The notes under the pieces are model-generated. The model made no database searches and was not told the DNA's origin. It was given only the letters and a program-made list of their open reading frames with translations. This document shows positions 45,084-54,079 of a stretch of DNA of 64,000 bases, one piece after another. The position numbers and the translations under genes were made by a program. Each line of letters begins with the position of its first letter. Within the stretch, counting starts at the first letter, position 1. The stretch is taken from the NCBI GenBank assembly GCA_900110015.1, contig FOCD01000005.1:62001-126000 (forward strand), in the 5' to 3' direction. Source of the stretch: Terribacillus saccharophilus (GTDB lineage Bacteria > Bacillota > Bacilli > Bacillales > Amphibacillaceae).

Positions 45084-46463
45084 TTAAGCATTGAAGAACC
45101 TCTTCAGTGCAGGCACCCGCGGAATGACGAATCGGTCAAACAGCCATACGAGTATAATCGAAATTCCGACAAGCGGGAAGATAATGCCAAGTATGATCAT
45201 CAGTACGATGACACCCTTCATGACTTTGTCGGATGGCGCTTTCGGTGAGCCTAGCTTTCCATCTGGTTTCCGGGAAAGCCATAGGATAAAGCCGCTCACA
45301 GCAATACCGACAATGCCAATCAAGACGAGCAATCCGATAATCTGATTCCAGATACCGAATTCTGTTCCTTTGTGGATAGTGATTCCCCAAGCTATGACCT
45401 TCCCGAGCGTATGGTAATTATCATAACGATAATCCGCCAGGACTGAACCAGTATACTGATCAATGTGCATCGTCACTTCATCACGAGCATGCGGCGGGAA
45501 AGCAGATAAAGTAAATACACCATCCTGCGTTTGCGGAATCATGATATTGTAGCCTGGTTTCACGCCTTCTTCTTCAGCTATCGACACAACATCATCGACG
45601 GAAAGCTGTGTATATTGCTGATTTGTAGAAATAGGGACTGGTAGATTCTCCGCTGACCAAGGCACATCTGCGATTTCCTTTGTTTTCACGTCGGAAGCAG
45701 GAGCATCACCAACCCACACAGAAGGCGGATAGCCGACACCTGCATTTGTAGCAAGCGTTTGGAAATTGTTTCCCCATAATCCTGACCAAGGCAATCCTGT
45801 AAGAATCAGAAATAGCAGACCTAACGAAATCCAGAATGCAGGTACCACGTGCAAGTCACGTGCCCGCAGTTTTTTCCCTTTATTCAAGCGGGGGATAAGG
45901 ACTCCAAAGATTTTCGATTTTCCTTTCATTTTAGGCCAGCCTAAGTAAACGCCAGTAATGATTAAGATCAGCGCCCAGCAAGCAGCCCACTCGACAACGC
46001 GATCCCCGAAGGTGCCCATCAACAGCTCACCATGAATTTTTTCAAATACGTTGACGAGCTTGAAGGAGTCTTCTAATTTACCGAGTATGACATTTTCATA
46101 AGGGTCAACATAAACGGTATAAGCTTTACCGTTTTCTGTAATACCAACCTCTGCTGAACGGTCCGGACTGTCACTTGGACGGTAAGACGTCACTGCTGCA
46201 TTCGGGTTCACAGCTTCCACTGTATTAATTTGCTCAGATGGAGTTGTGATAGTAGTTTGCGGAGTAACTTCATAATAGTCTTTGTAAAGAGATGCTTCGA
46301 TTTGAGGTTTAAATAGGTAGACGCCGCCTGTGATAGCCAAAATAATGAGAAACGGCATGATAATAAGACCTGCATAGAAATGCCAGCGCCAGACAGACTG
46401 ATAAAGTGACCGACGCTTTTGTTGTTTCTTCTTCGACACCGACGGCTCTTTTTGTGCCTCCAT
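45084..46463 (-). CDS. PepSY-associated membrane protein (PepSY_TM)
   Basis: 459 residues. N-terminal WRWHFYAGLIIMPFLIILAITGGVYLF is the signature first helix of the PepSY_TM family, followed by extracytoplasmic PepSY domains and further helices (about 4-5 in all), with HGELLMGTFGDRVVEW and conserved histidines of the type seen in membrane haem-linked reductases. Members act in iron, haem or copper handling. Start ATG 46463 has AAAAGGAGTTGTCCTAT upstream; the ORF extends to 46508 but lacks a site there. Operon with the YtkA-like lipoprotein. Confidence 0.86.
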   Translation of the reverse strand: MEAQKEPSVSKKKQQKRRSLYQSVWRWHFYAGLIIMPFLIILAITGGVYLFKPQIEASLYKDYYEVTPQTTITTPSEQINTVEAVNPNAAVTSYRPSDSPDRSAEVGITENGKAYTVYVDPYENVILGKLEDSFKLVNVFEKIHGELLMGTFGDRVVEWAACWALILIITGVYLGWPKMKGKSKIFGVLIPRLNKGKKLRARDLHVVPAFWISLGLLFLILTGLPWSGLWGNNFQTLATNAGVGYPPSVWVGDAPASDVKTKEIADVPWSAENLPVPISTNQQYTQLSVDDVVSIAEEEGVKPGYNIMIPQTQDGVFTLSAFPPHARDEVTMHIDQYTGSVLADYRYDNYHTLGKVIAWGITIHKGTEFGIWNQIIGLLVLIGIVGIAVSGFILWLSRKPDGKLGSPKAPSDKVMKGVIVLMIILGIIFPLVGISIILVWLFDRFVIPRVPALKRFFNA

Positions 46464-46519
46464 ATAGGACAACTCCTTTTCTTCTATAGTAAAAGTAATA
46501 ATAGGCAAAGTAGTACAAG

Positions 46520-46531
46520 CCTAAGCTTAGG
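46520..46531. promoter_or_regulatory. Palindrome in the PepSY gene promoter
   Basis: CCTAAGCTTAGG, a perfect 12-bp palindrome. On the minus strand it falls in the 17-base spacer between TTGTCC and TACTTT, a possible promoter of the PepSY/YtkA operon, so it may be a repressor site. Confidence 0.45.
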
Positions 46532-46678
46532 ACAAAATTCACGCCCTTACAAGTAGGGAAATGAAGGATATTATGACCATTCCTTGAACGTGATGGATAA
46601 TAATTTATGAAGCGTTTACAATACTTAGCTCATGGGGCTGAAACGTTGATGGGACGGGCTTTGGTGTCGTGACATTCC

Positions 46679-46706
46679 TTGACATGGTGTCCTATAGTGT
46701 TAGCAT
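46679..46706 (+). promoter_or_regulatory. Probable proI-proB-proA promoter
   Basis: TTGACA (46679-46684), 16-base spacer, TAGCAT (46701-46706). About 45 bases of leader follow before the proI start. No T-box motif is present in the leader. Confidence 0.55.
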
Positions 46707-46757
46707 AGATAACTGTTAACAAGGAACGAAATACTTTCTCAAAAGGAGCGATTAGGT

Positions 46758-47600
46758 ATCTTAACTAACAAACGGATTTTGTATGTCGGAGCAGGATCGA
46801 TGGCAGAAGGAATGATTGCTGGGATGGATGGGTCAGATAGCATGCATCACGAGCAGATATATGTGACGAATCGAACAAATTCGGAGCGTCTCTGTGAGCT
46901 GCAGGAGCGCTATGCTATTACCGGAATTCCTCAGGCTGAGGTGGATTGGAGCAGTATGGATATTATCATACTCGCGATGAAACCGAAGGATCTAACTGCT
47001 TCATTAATCGATCTGCAAGATAAGGTTCAAGAAGGACAGCTGATTATATCGGTAGCTGCAGGCATCCAGAATGAACAAATCGAGCATTATCTGCCAGAGA
47101 ACCAACCCGTTGTTCGTATTATGCCTAACACTTCCAGTACCATAGGTGAATCGGCTACGGCTATTGCACCTGGAACACATGTATTCGTCGAACAGCTTAC
47201 ACTTGTCACAGAGCTGGTAAAGACATTTGGTGAGGCTTTTGTCATTGCGGAGGAACAGATGGATGTCTTCACAGGAATGGCTGGAAGCGGACCTGCCTAT
47301 TTCTATAAGCTGATGGAGCATTTCGAGGAAACAGGTGTAGCTGCAGGCTTTGACCGAGATACAGCAAGAAAGATAGGAACGCAAACTATGCTTGGAGCAG
47401 CCAGAATGCTAGTGGAAACAGAAGAAGAGCCGGCTATTCTGCGGAAGAAAGTAACCTCTCCGAATGGAACAACTGCAGCCGGACTTGATGCACTTAATGA
47501 TGCTGGAGCGGGAGAAGCGATGACAAAAGCGATTCTTTCTGCAGCGGAACGATCAAATGAAATCAGTGAAGAGCTTAAAAAACAGCTTTTGACACGCTAA
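46758..47600 (+). CDS. proI: Pyrroline-5-carboxylate reductase
   Basis: About 280 residues. NAD(P)-binding GAGSMAEGM near the N-terminus, AMKPKD, MPNTSSTIGESATA, and the C-terminal GSGPAYFYKLMEHF and TSPNGTTAAGLDALN of ProI/ProC. Last step of proline synthesis. The start is odd: the first canonical in-frame start, TTG 46779, would cut into the first beta-strand. The ribosome binding site AAAAGGAG (46741-46748) points to ATC 46758, giving (M)LTNKRILYVGAG, which matches the usual family beginning. I give that start with moderate confidence. Confidence 0.93.
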   Translation: MLTNKRILYVGAGSMAEGMIAGMDGSDSMHHEQIYVTNRTNSERLCELQERYAITGIPQAEVDWSSMDIIILAMKPKDLTASLIDLQDKVQEGQLIISVAAGIQNEQIEHYLPENQPVVRIMPNTSSTIGESATAIAPGTHVFVEQLTLVTELVKTFGEAFVIAEEQMDVFTGMAGSGPAYFYKLMEHFEETGVAAGFDRDTARKIGTQTMLGAARMLVETEEEPAILRKKVTSPNGTTAAGLDALNDAGAGEAMTKAILSAAERSNEISEELKKQLLTR

Positions 47601-47639
47601 TGCATGATAGTGAAAAAATGAAAACTGGAGGACGTTATT

Positions 47640-48749
47640 ATTTCTATTCAAGCAACAAAACCGAAACGTATTGTCGTCAAGATCGGAAGCAGTTCATTGA
47701 CCAGCCTGCATGGAGAAATCAGCCGTAAGAAGCTGGAGAAACTAGTGGAGCAGCTCGTGAAGCTGAAAGACAATGGCTATGAGGTATTGCTTGTATCATC
47801 GGGAGCCGTGGCAGCCGGCTATCGCAAGCTCGGTTTCCTGGAAAGACCGAAGTCGCTGCCGGAAAAACAAGCCGCTGCATCTATTGGGCAGGGTCTGCTG
47901 ATGGAAGCCTATTCGGACTTATTCCTGTCGCATGGCTATGTAGCATCGCAGATTTTAATTACACGTGGCGACTTCTCGGACGAAACCCGCTATAATAATG
48001 TTAGAAATACAATAAATGTATTAGTTGATCGCGGCATCATTCCGATCATAAACGAAAACGATACAGTGACAGTCGACAGACTGCGCTTTGGAGATAATGA
48101 CACACTTTCAGCAAAGGTTGCCGGATTGGTTGGTGCAGATTTCCTGGCAGTCCTTTCTGATATTGATGGTTTGTATACTGATAACCCAGTCAAAAATCCG
48201 GAAGCAACACGCATCGAGCTGGTAAAAGCCATCACACCAGAAATAGAGGCTGCTGCAGGTGATGCAGGAAGTGCAGTTGGAACCGGCGGCATGAAGTCCA
48301 AGCTGGATGCATTCAAGATTGCGATGGCATCTGGTATTAAAGGTTTTCTAGGCAATGCAACAGCAGAGGATATTATCTATCATTCTGTGTTGGGTGAAGC
48401 AGAAGGAACTTATTTCGAAGCGGATCAAGATATGGATTATTTGAATCGCAAGAAGCAGTGGATTGCGTTCAATTCAGGACCCGTAGGTGAAATCATCTTG
48501 AAGAGAGCTGAACAGACACCAGATTCTGTTGAATTCCAGAATATCAGCACCATCAAGGGCAATTTCAAAAAAGGCGACGTTGTGCGCATTCTGGATGAAA
48601 CAGGCGCTCGGATCGGTTTAGGCATCGTGAATCAAGCTGCGTCCGACCTTTGGCAGGCTTTGGCGAGTCCGGTAAGGAATATAGAAGAGACGATAGTCGA
48701 TCAGGAAGCATTTGTTTGCGAACTGGAGCACACCGTACCTATTCAATGA
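47640..48749 (+). CDS. proB: Glutamate 5-kinase
   Basis: 369 residues (B. subtilis 365): amino-acid kinase domain with KRIVVKIGSSSLT, SSGAVAAG, NENDTVTVD, LLSDIDGLYTDNP-like segment and a C-terminal PUA domain (about 275-360). First step of proline synthesis. The first canonical in-frame start (TTG 47697) lies after the nucleotide-binding KIGSSS motif and cannot be right. A strong site, TGGAGGACG (47626-47634), precedes two ATT codons (47637 and 47640); I place the start at ATT 47640. It follows proI by 39 bases. Confidence 0.92.
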   Translation: MSIQATKPKRIVVKIGSSSLTSLHGEISRKKLEKLVEQLVKLKDNGYEVLLVSSGAVAAGYRKLGFLERPKSLPEKQAAASIGQGLLMEAYSDLFLSHGYVASQILITRGDFSDETRYNNVRNTINVLVDRGIIPIINENDTVTVDRLRFGDNDTLSAKVAGLVGADFLAVLSDIDGLYTDNPVKNPEATRIELVKAITPEIEAAAGDAGSAVGTGGMKSKLDAFKIAMASGIKGFLGNATAEDIIYHSVLGEAEGTYFEADQDMDYLNRKKQWIAFNSGPVGEIILKRAEQTPDSVEFQNISTIKGNFKKGDVVRILDETGARIGLGIVNQAASDLWQALASPVRNIEETIVDQEAFVCELEHTVPIQ

Positions 48750-48765
48750 CAGAAGGAGGAACATC

Positions 48766-50028
48766 ATGGAGCATATAAAAGAAGTAGTAACAGTAGAAGA
48801 GCAAGCCATTGCAGCAAAAGCAGCGGCTAAGAAGCTTGCACTCCTGACAACAGCGGAAAAAAATGAGGCACTGCTTGCAGTCGCAGCGTATTTAGAAAAG
48901 GAATATGAAGTTATTCTGACTGCGAACGATAAAGATATGCAAGCGGGTGAAGAAAAAGGCTTTGATGCTGCTTTTCTTGATCGTTTGAAGCTCACTCGCG
49001 AACGTATTGAGGATTTTGCAAATGGTCTGAAGGAAGTAGTTGAACTTGATGATCCAACTGATCATGTGGTCAGCGAATGGACACTGGAAAACGGCTTGCA
49101 TGTTAGCCGTATCACGGTGCCATTAGGCGTCATCGGTATGATTTATGAAGCTCGTCCTAATGTAACAGCAGATGCGACTGGTTTGGCACTTAAGTCGGGG
49201 AATGCAATCGTTCTGAAAGGCGGATCATCTGCTATTCATACAAATACAGCAATCGTAGAGGTTATCAAAAAAGCCCTTCAGCAGACAAAAGTTCCAGCGG
49301 ATGCTGTGCAGCTTATCCAATCGACTGATCGGAAGGAGACGGCGAAGCTCTTTACAATGAAGGAGCACATCGACGTTCTTATCCCTCGCGGCGGTGCATC
49401 ACTCATCCAAGCTGTGATTGATTCTGCAACGGTTCCTGTTTTGGAAACCGGTGTAGGAAACTGCCATATGTACGTGGATAATACTGCACAAGTTGATATG
49501 GCAATCTCGACATTTTTGAACGCCAAGACAGATCGTCCGGCAGTTTGTAATGCATTGGAGACATTAATTGTTCAGCGGGAATGGCTGGAGACAAATAAAG
49601 ATGCACTAGTACAAGCATTACGTGAAAATGGTATTCAAACACATGGAGATGATATAGCGGTTCAGCTTTTACCTGATTGTAAACCTGCTGTAGAAGCGGA
49701 CTGGGCTAATGAATATCTAAGCCTGGACGTCGCAGTACGCGTAGTTGAATCCGTAGAAGAAGCAATTGACCACATCGATCGTTATGGTACAAAGCATTCG
49801 GAGGCAATCATTTCTGAAGATGACGAAGCAGTAAACAAATTCATGAAGGCGGTAGATGCTGCTGCAATTTACCATAATGCATCGACACGTTTTACAGATG
49901 GTCATGCTCTTGGATTTGGAGCTGAGATTGGTATTTCAACACAGAAGCTTCATGCTCGCGGACCGATGGGATTGCCTGCGTTAACGACGTATAAGTACGT
50001 TATGAAAGGCAACGGCCAAACAAGATAA
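48766..50028 (+). CDS. proA: Gamma-glutamyl phosphate reductase
   Basis: 420 residues (B. subtilis 415). Aldehyde-dehydrogenase fold, reducing glutamyl-5-phosphate to the semialdehyde with NADPH. Catalytic cysteine C261 in RPAVCNALE; other family stretches are VPLGVIGMIYEARPNVT, LKGGSSAIHTN, PRGGASLI and ALGFGAEIGISTQKLHARGPMG. The start ATG 48766 has AGAAGGAGGAACATC upstream; the ORF extends further 5' without a site. Last gene of the proline operon. Confidence 0.96.
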   Translation: MEHIKEVVTVEEQAIAAKAAAKKLALLTTAEKNEALLAVAAYLEKEYEVILTANDKDMQAGEEKGFDAAFLDRLKLTRERIEDFANGLKEVVELDDPTDHVVSEWTLENGLHVSRITVPLGVIGMIYEARPNVTADATGLALKSGNAIVLKGGSSAIHTNTAIVEVIKKALQQTKVPADAVQLIQSTDRKETAKLFTMKEHIDVLIPRGGASLIQAVIDSATVPVLETGVGNCHMYVDNTAQVDMAISTFLNAKTDRPAVCNALETLIVQREWLETNKDALVQALRENGIQTHGDDIAVQLLPDCKPAVEADWANEYLSLDVAVRVVESVEEAIDHIDRYGTKHSEAIISEDDEAVNKFMKAVDAAAIYHNASTRFTDGHALGFGAEIGISTQKLHARGPMGLPALTTYKYVMKGNGQTR

Positions 50029-50031
50029 TAG

Positions 50032-50061
50032 AAAGCTCATCCTGATGGATGGGCTTTTTTT
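50032..50061 (+). terminator. proIBA terminator
   Basis: AAAGCTCATCC / GGATGGGCTTT with one T-G pair, a TGAT loop and seven T residues. Confidence 0.9.
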
Positions 50062-50163
50062 GTTACTGATATGAGACAGAATAGATTCGTATTTATCAAG
50101 GTTGCAGCTTGAGTTTTCTGCAGCCTATTCAGTTTTTCTATACAGCTAATTTCCATTTTTTTA

Positions 50164-50214
50164 TTGCATAAAATCCCTGTTTTGTTATAATTGATTATGA
50201 TAATCATTATCAAT
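50164..50214 (+). promoter_or_regulatory. Fur box and promoter of the siderophore uptake operon
   Basis: TTGCAT (50164-50169), 16-base spacer, TATAAT (50186-50191) with an extended TGT. Overlapping its downstream end is TGATTATGATAATCATTATCA, which contains a perfect 7-1-7 Fur box (TGATAATCATTATCA, 50198-50212). Iron-replete Fur would block transcription directly. Confidence 0.93.
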
Positions 50215-50268
50215 TAGAAGATTGCTTTAGTCCTGATCACGCTAAAGTACGAAAAGGAGAAGAGCAAA

Positions 50269-51216
50269 ATGAAGTGGAAAACCGTGAGTGGTATTGGTCT
50301 TGCAGCAGCCTTGAGCTTTTCTTTGGCAGCTTGCGGAAATAGCGAGGATACAGCATCTGGTGAATCTTCAGATAAGAAGGAACAGCAGATTACATATTTG
50401 GATAAGGAATACACACTTCCAAAAGAGACGGATACAATCGTGGCAGCAAGTCTTGAGTCAATGGAGGATGCAGCTGCATTGGGAGTGAAGCCTGCGGGGG
50501 CATTATCTGTTGGTGGTGAAACTCCTGCATATTTAGAAGAGGATTTATCAGGGGTGGAATTGATCGGCGAGAAAATGCAGCCAAATTATGAAACAATTCT
50601 CTCGCTGGAACCAGATGTGATTCTAGGATCCTCTAAGTTTCCTGAGGATGTAAGCAAATCACTGAATGACATAGCTGCGAATATTCCATACTCCCATATT
50701 TCAGAGAACTGGGAAGCGAATTTGGAGCTGCTCGGTTCTTTGACAGGTAAAGAGGACGAAGCAGAACAGATCATTTCAGATTATGAACTGGATTCGGAGG
50801 AAGCTAAAACGGAACTTGGTGAAAAGCTTGAGGACAAGCAGGTGTTAGTAGTCAGAATCCGGGCAGGCAGTTTGTACGTGTATCCACAAAATGTATATTT
50901 GAATCCGGTATTATACGGAGATCTAGGCTTGCAGGTACCTGACGTTATCAACGAAGCAGAAGCACAGGCAGAAATTTCCTTGGAGAAGCTGGCAGAAGTA
51001 AATCCAGATTACCTGTTCCTTCAATTTGAAACAACTGAAAATCCTGAAAATGCTAGTGCTTTGGAAGACCTGCAAAATAACGACATATTCAAGTCTACTA
51101 ATGCAGCTAAGGAAGATCATGTATTCGTGAATGCTATTGATCCATTGGCACAGGGCGGAACGGCATGGAGTAAGACAGAATTCCTGAAAGCAGCAACTGA
51201 AAAGCTGGCTGAGTAA
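50269..51216 (+). CDS. yfiY: Siderophore-binding lipoprotein (YfiY/FhuD type)
   Basis: 315 residues. Signal peptide with lipobox SLAAC (C22), then a class III periplasmic-binding-protein fold (about 55-310: NYETILSLEPDVILG, DYLFLQFE). From memory it is close to B. subtilis YfiY, the receptor for hydroxamate/citrate siderophores such as schizokinen. First gene of a Fur-controlled operon. ATG has AAAAGGAGAAGAGCAAA upstream. Confidence 0.9.
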   Translation: MKWKTVSGIGLAAALSFSLAACGNSEDTASGESSDKKEQQITYLDKEYTLPKETDTIVAASLESMEDAAALGVKPAGALSVGGETPAYLEEDLSGVELIGEKMQPNYETILSLEPDVILGSSKFPEDVSKSLNDIAANIPYSHISENWEANLELLGSLTGKEDEAEQIISDYELDSEEAKTELGEKLEDKQVLVVRIRAGSLYVYPQNVYLNPVLYGDLGLQVPDVINEAEAQAEISLEKLAEVNPDYLFLQFETTENPENASALEDLQNNDIFKSTNAAKEDHVFVNAIDPLAQGGTAWSKTEFLKAATEKLAE

Positions 51217-51218
51217 CA

Positions 51219-52232
51219 ATGTATGGCACGAGGAATAGAATTGCTTGGATAGTGCTGCTTACTGCTCCTTTGACAGGAGTGATTGTTGTATTGATTTCAG
51301 TCTTGTATGGCGTGAAGGATATGCCAGTCAGTACGATTTGGGATGCGATTTTTCATTATGACTCTGCCAATGTAGACCATACCATCTTGCTGACTGCGAG
51401 ACTGCCAAGAGCTTTGGGGGCCTTGCTGGTAGGTGCGTTCCTAGCTATAGCTGGGTCAATTATGCAGGGAATCACACGTAATTATCTCGCTTCTCCATCT
51501 ATCATGGGGGTCAATGATGGTTCTGCACTAGTAATTACATTGTGCATGGTGCTTGCTCCCGGTCTATCTGGTCATATGATGATTCTTTACTCCATGGCAG
51601 GCTCTGCAGTCGGTGCCAGTATCGTATTCGGCTTCGCGTCACTGTTGAAGAATGGGATGGCGCCTGTTCAGCTGGCAATTATCGGGACAGTAATCGGAAC
51701 CTTCCTCAGCGGTTGTGCAGCGGCTTTCGCCTCCTATTATCAGGTGTCACAGCACGTAAGCATTTGGTATAACGCGAGAATGGACAGTGTGGATGTCCAT
51801 ATGCTGAAATTGGCTGTGCCGATTGGCCTGATTGGTTTAATTCTGGCTATGTCCGTTTCTAAGTCAGTTACAGTCATGGCGCTAGGTGAGGAAGTTGCTG
51901 CGGGTCTTGGGCAAAAGACAGTTTATATTAAACTAATCAGTATGCTCAGTGTTGTCTGTCTGACTGGTACGGCTGTCGCCCTTGTCGGAAAGATAGCTTT
52001 TGTCGGACTTGTTGTCCCGCATATCACCCGGTTTCTAATCGGGGTTGATTACCGTCTGCTCATTCCTTGCTCTGCAGTGATTGGCGGAATCTTCCTTTGC
52101 TTATCAGATGTGGTCAGCCGCTTTATCAACACACCGTTCGAAACTCCAATTGGCGTTGTGACAGCTTTTATTGGTGTTCCATTCTTCCTGTATCTCATTT
52201 GGAGAAAGGGAGGAAAGCAATATGCGGCTTAG
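51219..52232 (+). CDS. yfiZ: Iron-siderophore ABC permease (YfiZ/FecCD type)
   Basis: 337 residues, nine to ten membrane helices, FecCD family: ARLPRALGALLVGAFLAIAGSIMQGITRN and ALGEEVAAGLGQ near the ATPase-contact loop, and GLVVPHITRFLIG. Heterodimer partner of the next gene. It starts two bases after the receptor gene's stop with no clear ribosome binding site of its own, so it is translationally coupled. It overlaps the next ORF by 11 bases. Confidence 0.93.
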   Translation: MYGTRNRIAWIVLLTAPLTGVIVVLISVLYGVKDMPVSTIWDAIFHYDSANVDHTILLTARLPRALGALLVGAFLAIAGSIMQGITRNYLASPSIMGVNDGSALVITLCMVLAPGLSGHMMILYSMAGSAVGASIVFGFASLLKNGMAPVQLAIIGTVIGTFLSGCAAAFASYYQVSQHVSIWYNARMDSVDVHMLKLAVPIGLIGLILAMSVSKSVTVMALGEEVAAGLGQKTVYIKLISMLSVVCLTGTAVALVGKIAFVGLVVPHITRFLIGVDYRLLIPCSAVIGGIFLCLSDVVSRFINTPFETPIGVVTAFIGVPFFLYLIWRKGGKQYAA

Positions 52233-53259
52233 AATCGGTTCCAAATTAATTCTAAGTGGATTGATTATTAGCTTGCTGCTGTTGCTTTCTATCTACCTGC
52301 ATTTAACGAATGGCAGCTATACCATGACTGTGGGAGACATTGCCCGAACATTATTTGGATTAAATGATGATCGCAAGCTTGAACTGGTCATCTTTCAGTT
52401 TCGCCTGCCTCGGATTGTAATCGGAGCATTGGTAGGTGCAGGCTTGGGCATAGCTGGAGCAGTTATGCAGGGAGTCACGCGCAATGGACTAGCCGATCCA
52501 GGAATACTCGGCATCAATGCTGGTGCTGGAACCGCCATTGTTATATATATCTTCTTTTTCCAGGGGATGATTCAATCCGAGTCGATTGGCGGTTGGCTGG
52601 CCGTCTTGATGATGCCGATATTCGGCTTCATTGGTGGTCTGCTGGTGGCGTTGCTCATTTTTGCTTTCTCCTGGCGGCAGGGTACACTTGATATGCAACG
52701 ACTAATCCTGACGGGTATTGCCCTTGGAACAGGATTTGGAGCGTTGTCACTGTACATATCGTTGAAAATGAATGCAAATGATTTTGAAATGGCCACTGTA
52801 TGGACGACAGGCAGCATTTATAATGCGAATTGGATTTATATCTATGCGATGCTGCCATGGATCATCATCCTTGGTGCCTTGCTTTACCGGAAATCTTATC
52901 TGCTCAATTATTTTCAGTTAAGCGATGACTCCATTCGGAGCTTAGGTATCCGAAATGAACGCGAAAAGGCGATACTGCTGCTGGCAAGTATTGGTCTAGT
53001 GAGTGCCTGCGTGTCTGTTTCTGGAGGGATTGCGTTTGTAGGCTTGATTGCACCACATATTAGCAGGCGTCTTGTCGGAAATGATTACCGCTATACCATG
53101 CCAATCAGTGCATTAACCGGCATGGTACTGCTCGTCTTTTCAGATTATATTGCTAAAACTGTTTTTGCTCCGGCAGAACTGGCGGTAGGTATTGTTGTAT
53201 CAATAATAGGTGTACCTTATTTCTTGTACTTACTGGTAAAAGCAAATAGAGGAGGTTGA
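52222..53259 (+). CDS. yfhA: Iron-siderophore ABC permease (YfhA/FecCD type)
   Basis: 345 residues, FecCD family: FRLPRIVIGALVGAGLGIAGAVMQGVTRNGLADPGILGINAGAG and GGIAFVGLIAPHISRRLVG. The start ATG 52222 follows AAAGGGAGGAAAGCAAT inside the preceding gene; an in-frame upstream ATG (52171) lacks a site. No ATPase gene is present in this operon; in B. subtilis the equivalent YfiYZ-YfhA transporter uses the ATPase YusV encoded elsewhere, and the same is inferred here. Confidence 0.93.
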   Translation: MRLRIGSKLILSGLIISLLLLLSIYLHLTNGSYTMTVGDIARTLFGLNDDRKLELVIFQFRLPRIVIGALVGAGLGIAGAVMQGVTRNGLADPGILGINAGAGTAIVIYIFFFQGMIQSESIGGWLAVLMMPIFGFIGGLLVALLIFAFSWRQGTLDMQRLILTGIALGTGFGALSLYISLKMNANDFEMATVWTTGSIYNANWIYIYAMLPWIIILGALLYRKSYLLNYFQLSDDSIRSLGIRNEREKAILLLASIGLVSACVSVSGGIAFVGLIAPHISRRLVGNDYRYTMPISALTGMVLLVFSDYIAKTVFAPAELAVGIVVSIIGVPYFLYLLVKANRGG

Positions 53260-53262
53260 CAT

Positions 53263-54009
53263 ATGTCAGAGGAATGGATTCTTTCGGGGAAAGAGCCGGG
53301 AGTGAATTATCGTGTTCAAATATATATACCAGATCAGCCCCCGCAATCAGAAGAAGGCTATCCGGTTATCTATATGCTGGATGGAAATGCTTATTTTGGA
53401 TTGGGTAAAGATGTCATACGTAATCAATCGCATAACATGCTCAAAACAGGAGTGGATCCAGCAATAGTTGTAGGGATATCACTAGATGCAGAGGAGTCGG
53501 TTATCAGAGAAAGACGTTTCTATGATTTCACACCGCCAGCATCAGCTTATAAATTTCCAGATAGAATGAAATGGAAAACGACTGGGAAGCATGGAGGAGC
53601 AGAAATTTTCCTGGATTGGCTCATAGATGAGCTTCAGCCTAAAATCTTGGAGAACTACCAAGTTCAGCGGGATAAGCAATGTCTGTACGGTCATTCCTTG
53701 AGTGGTTTGTTTGCATTGTACAGCATGTTCAAGCGTCCAGAAGCTTTCCAATGCTATTTAGCTATCAGTCCTTCGATTTGGTGGAATGAGAAACATATTT
53801 ATTCCTTTTTGAAGGATGCCAAGGATTCTAAGCTCTTCATTGCTGTAGGAGAAGAAGAAGGCTTCATGGTGGAAGATTCGCTTGCACTCTATCATCGTTT
53901 ACCGAGTGCTATGGATGAAAAGACTGCATACTATGTTGCAGATGAGGAGAATCATGCGTCAGTCGTTCCTGCCACGCTGAGTCGCGCCTTCCGCTATTTC
54001 TTCAGCTGA
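53263..54009 (+). CDS. Siderophore esterase, alpha/beta hydrolase (BesA/IroE-like)
   Basis: 248 residues of the esterase family that includes BesA and Fes/IroE. Nucleophile S145 in YGHSLSG, oxyanion region near YMLDGNAYF, and probable catalytic H231 in ADEENHAS. It lies three bases after the permease gene in the Fur-controlled operon, so it probably releases iron by cleaving the imported ferric siderophore; the substrate (trilactone or another ester) is inferred. No signal peptide: cytoplasmic. Confidence 0.88.
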   Translation: MSEEWILSGKEPGVNYRVQIYIPDQPPQSEEGYPVIYMLDGNAYFGLGKDVIRNQSHNMLKTGVDPAIVVGISLDAEESVIRERRFYDFTPPASAYKFPDRMKWKTTGKHGGAEIFLDWLIDELQPKILENYQVQRDKQCLYGHSLSGLFALYSMFKRPEAFQCYLAISPSIWWNEKHIYSFLKDAKDSKLFIAVGEEEGFMVEDSLALYHRLPSAMDEKTAYYVADEENHASVVPATLSRAFRYFFS

Positions 54010-54018
54010 TCTGGTTTT

Positions 54019-54046
54019 TTGTTTCCTGCTCGATATCTGCTAAAAT
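54019..54046 (+). promoter_or_regulatory. Promoter of the FusB-like gene
   Basis: TTGTTT (54019-54024), 16-base spacer, extended -10 TGCTAAAAT (TAAAAT at 54041-54046). It starts 10 bases past the esterase stop. Confidence 0.65.
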
Positions 54047-54079
54047 GAGAGGAAGCAATCAAAACGGAGGGATGTCCAC

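Noticed and set aside
46608-46620. Catabolite (cre) site TGAAGCGTTTACA
   Set aside because: It is one base shorter than the consensus spacing around the central CG, so CcpA binding is doubtful.
46509-46757. T-box in front of the proline operon
   Set aside because: proBA is T-box regulated in B. subtilis, but no T-box sequence or terminator hairpin is visible here.
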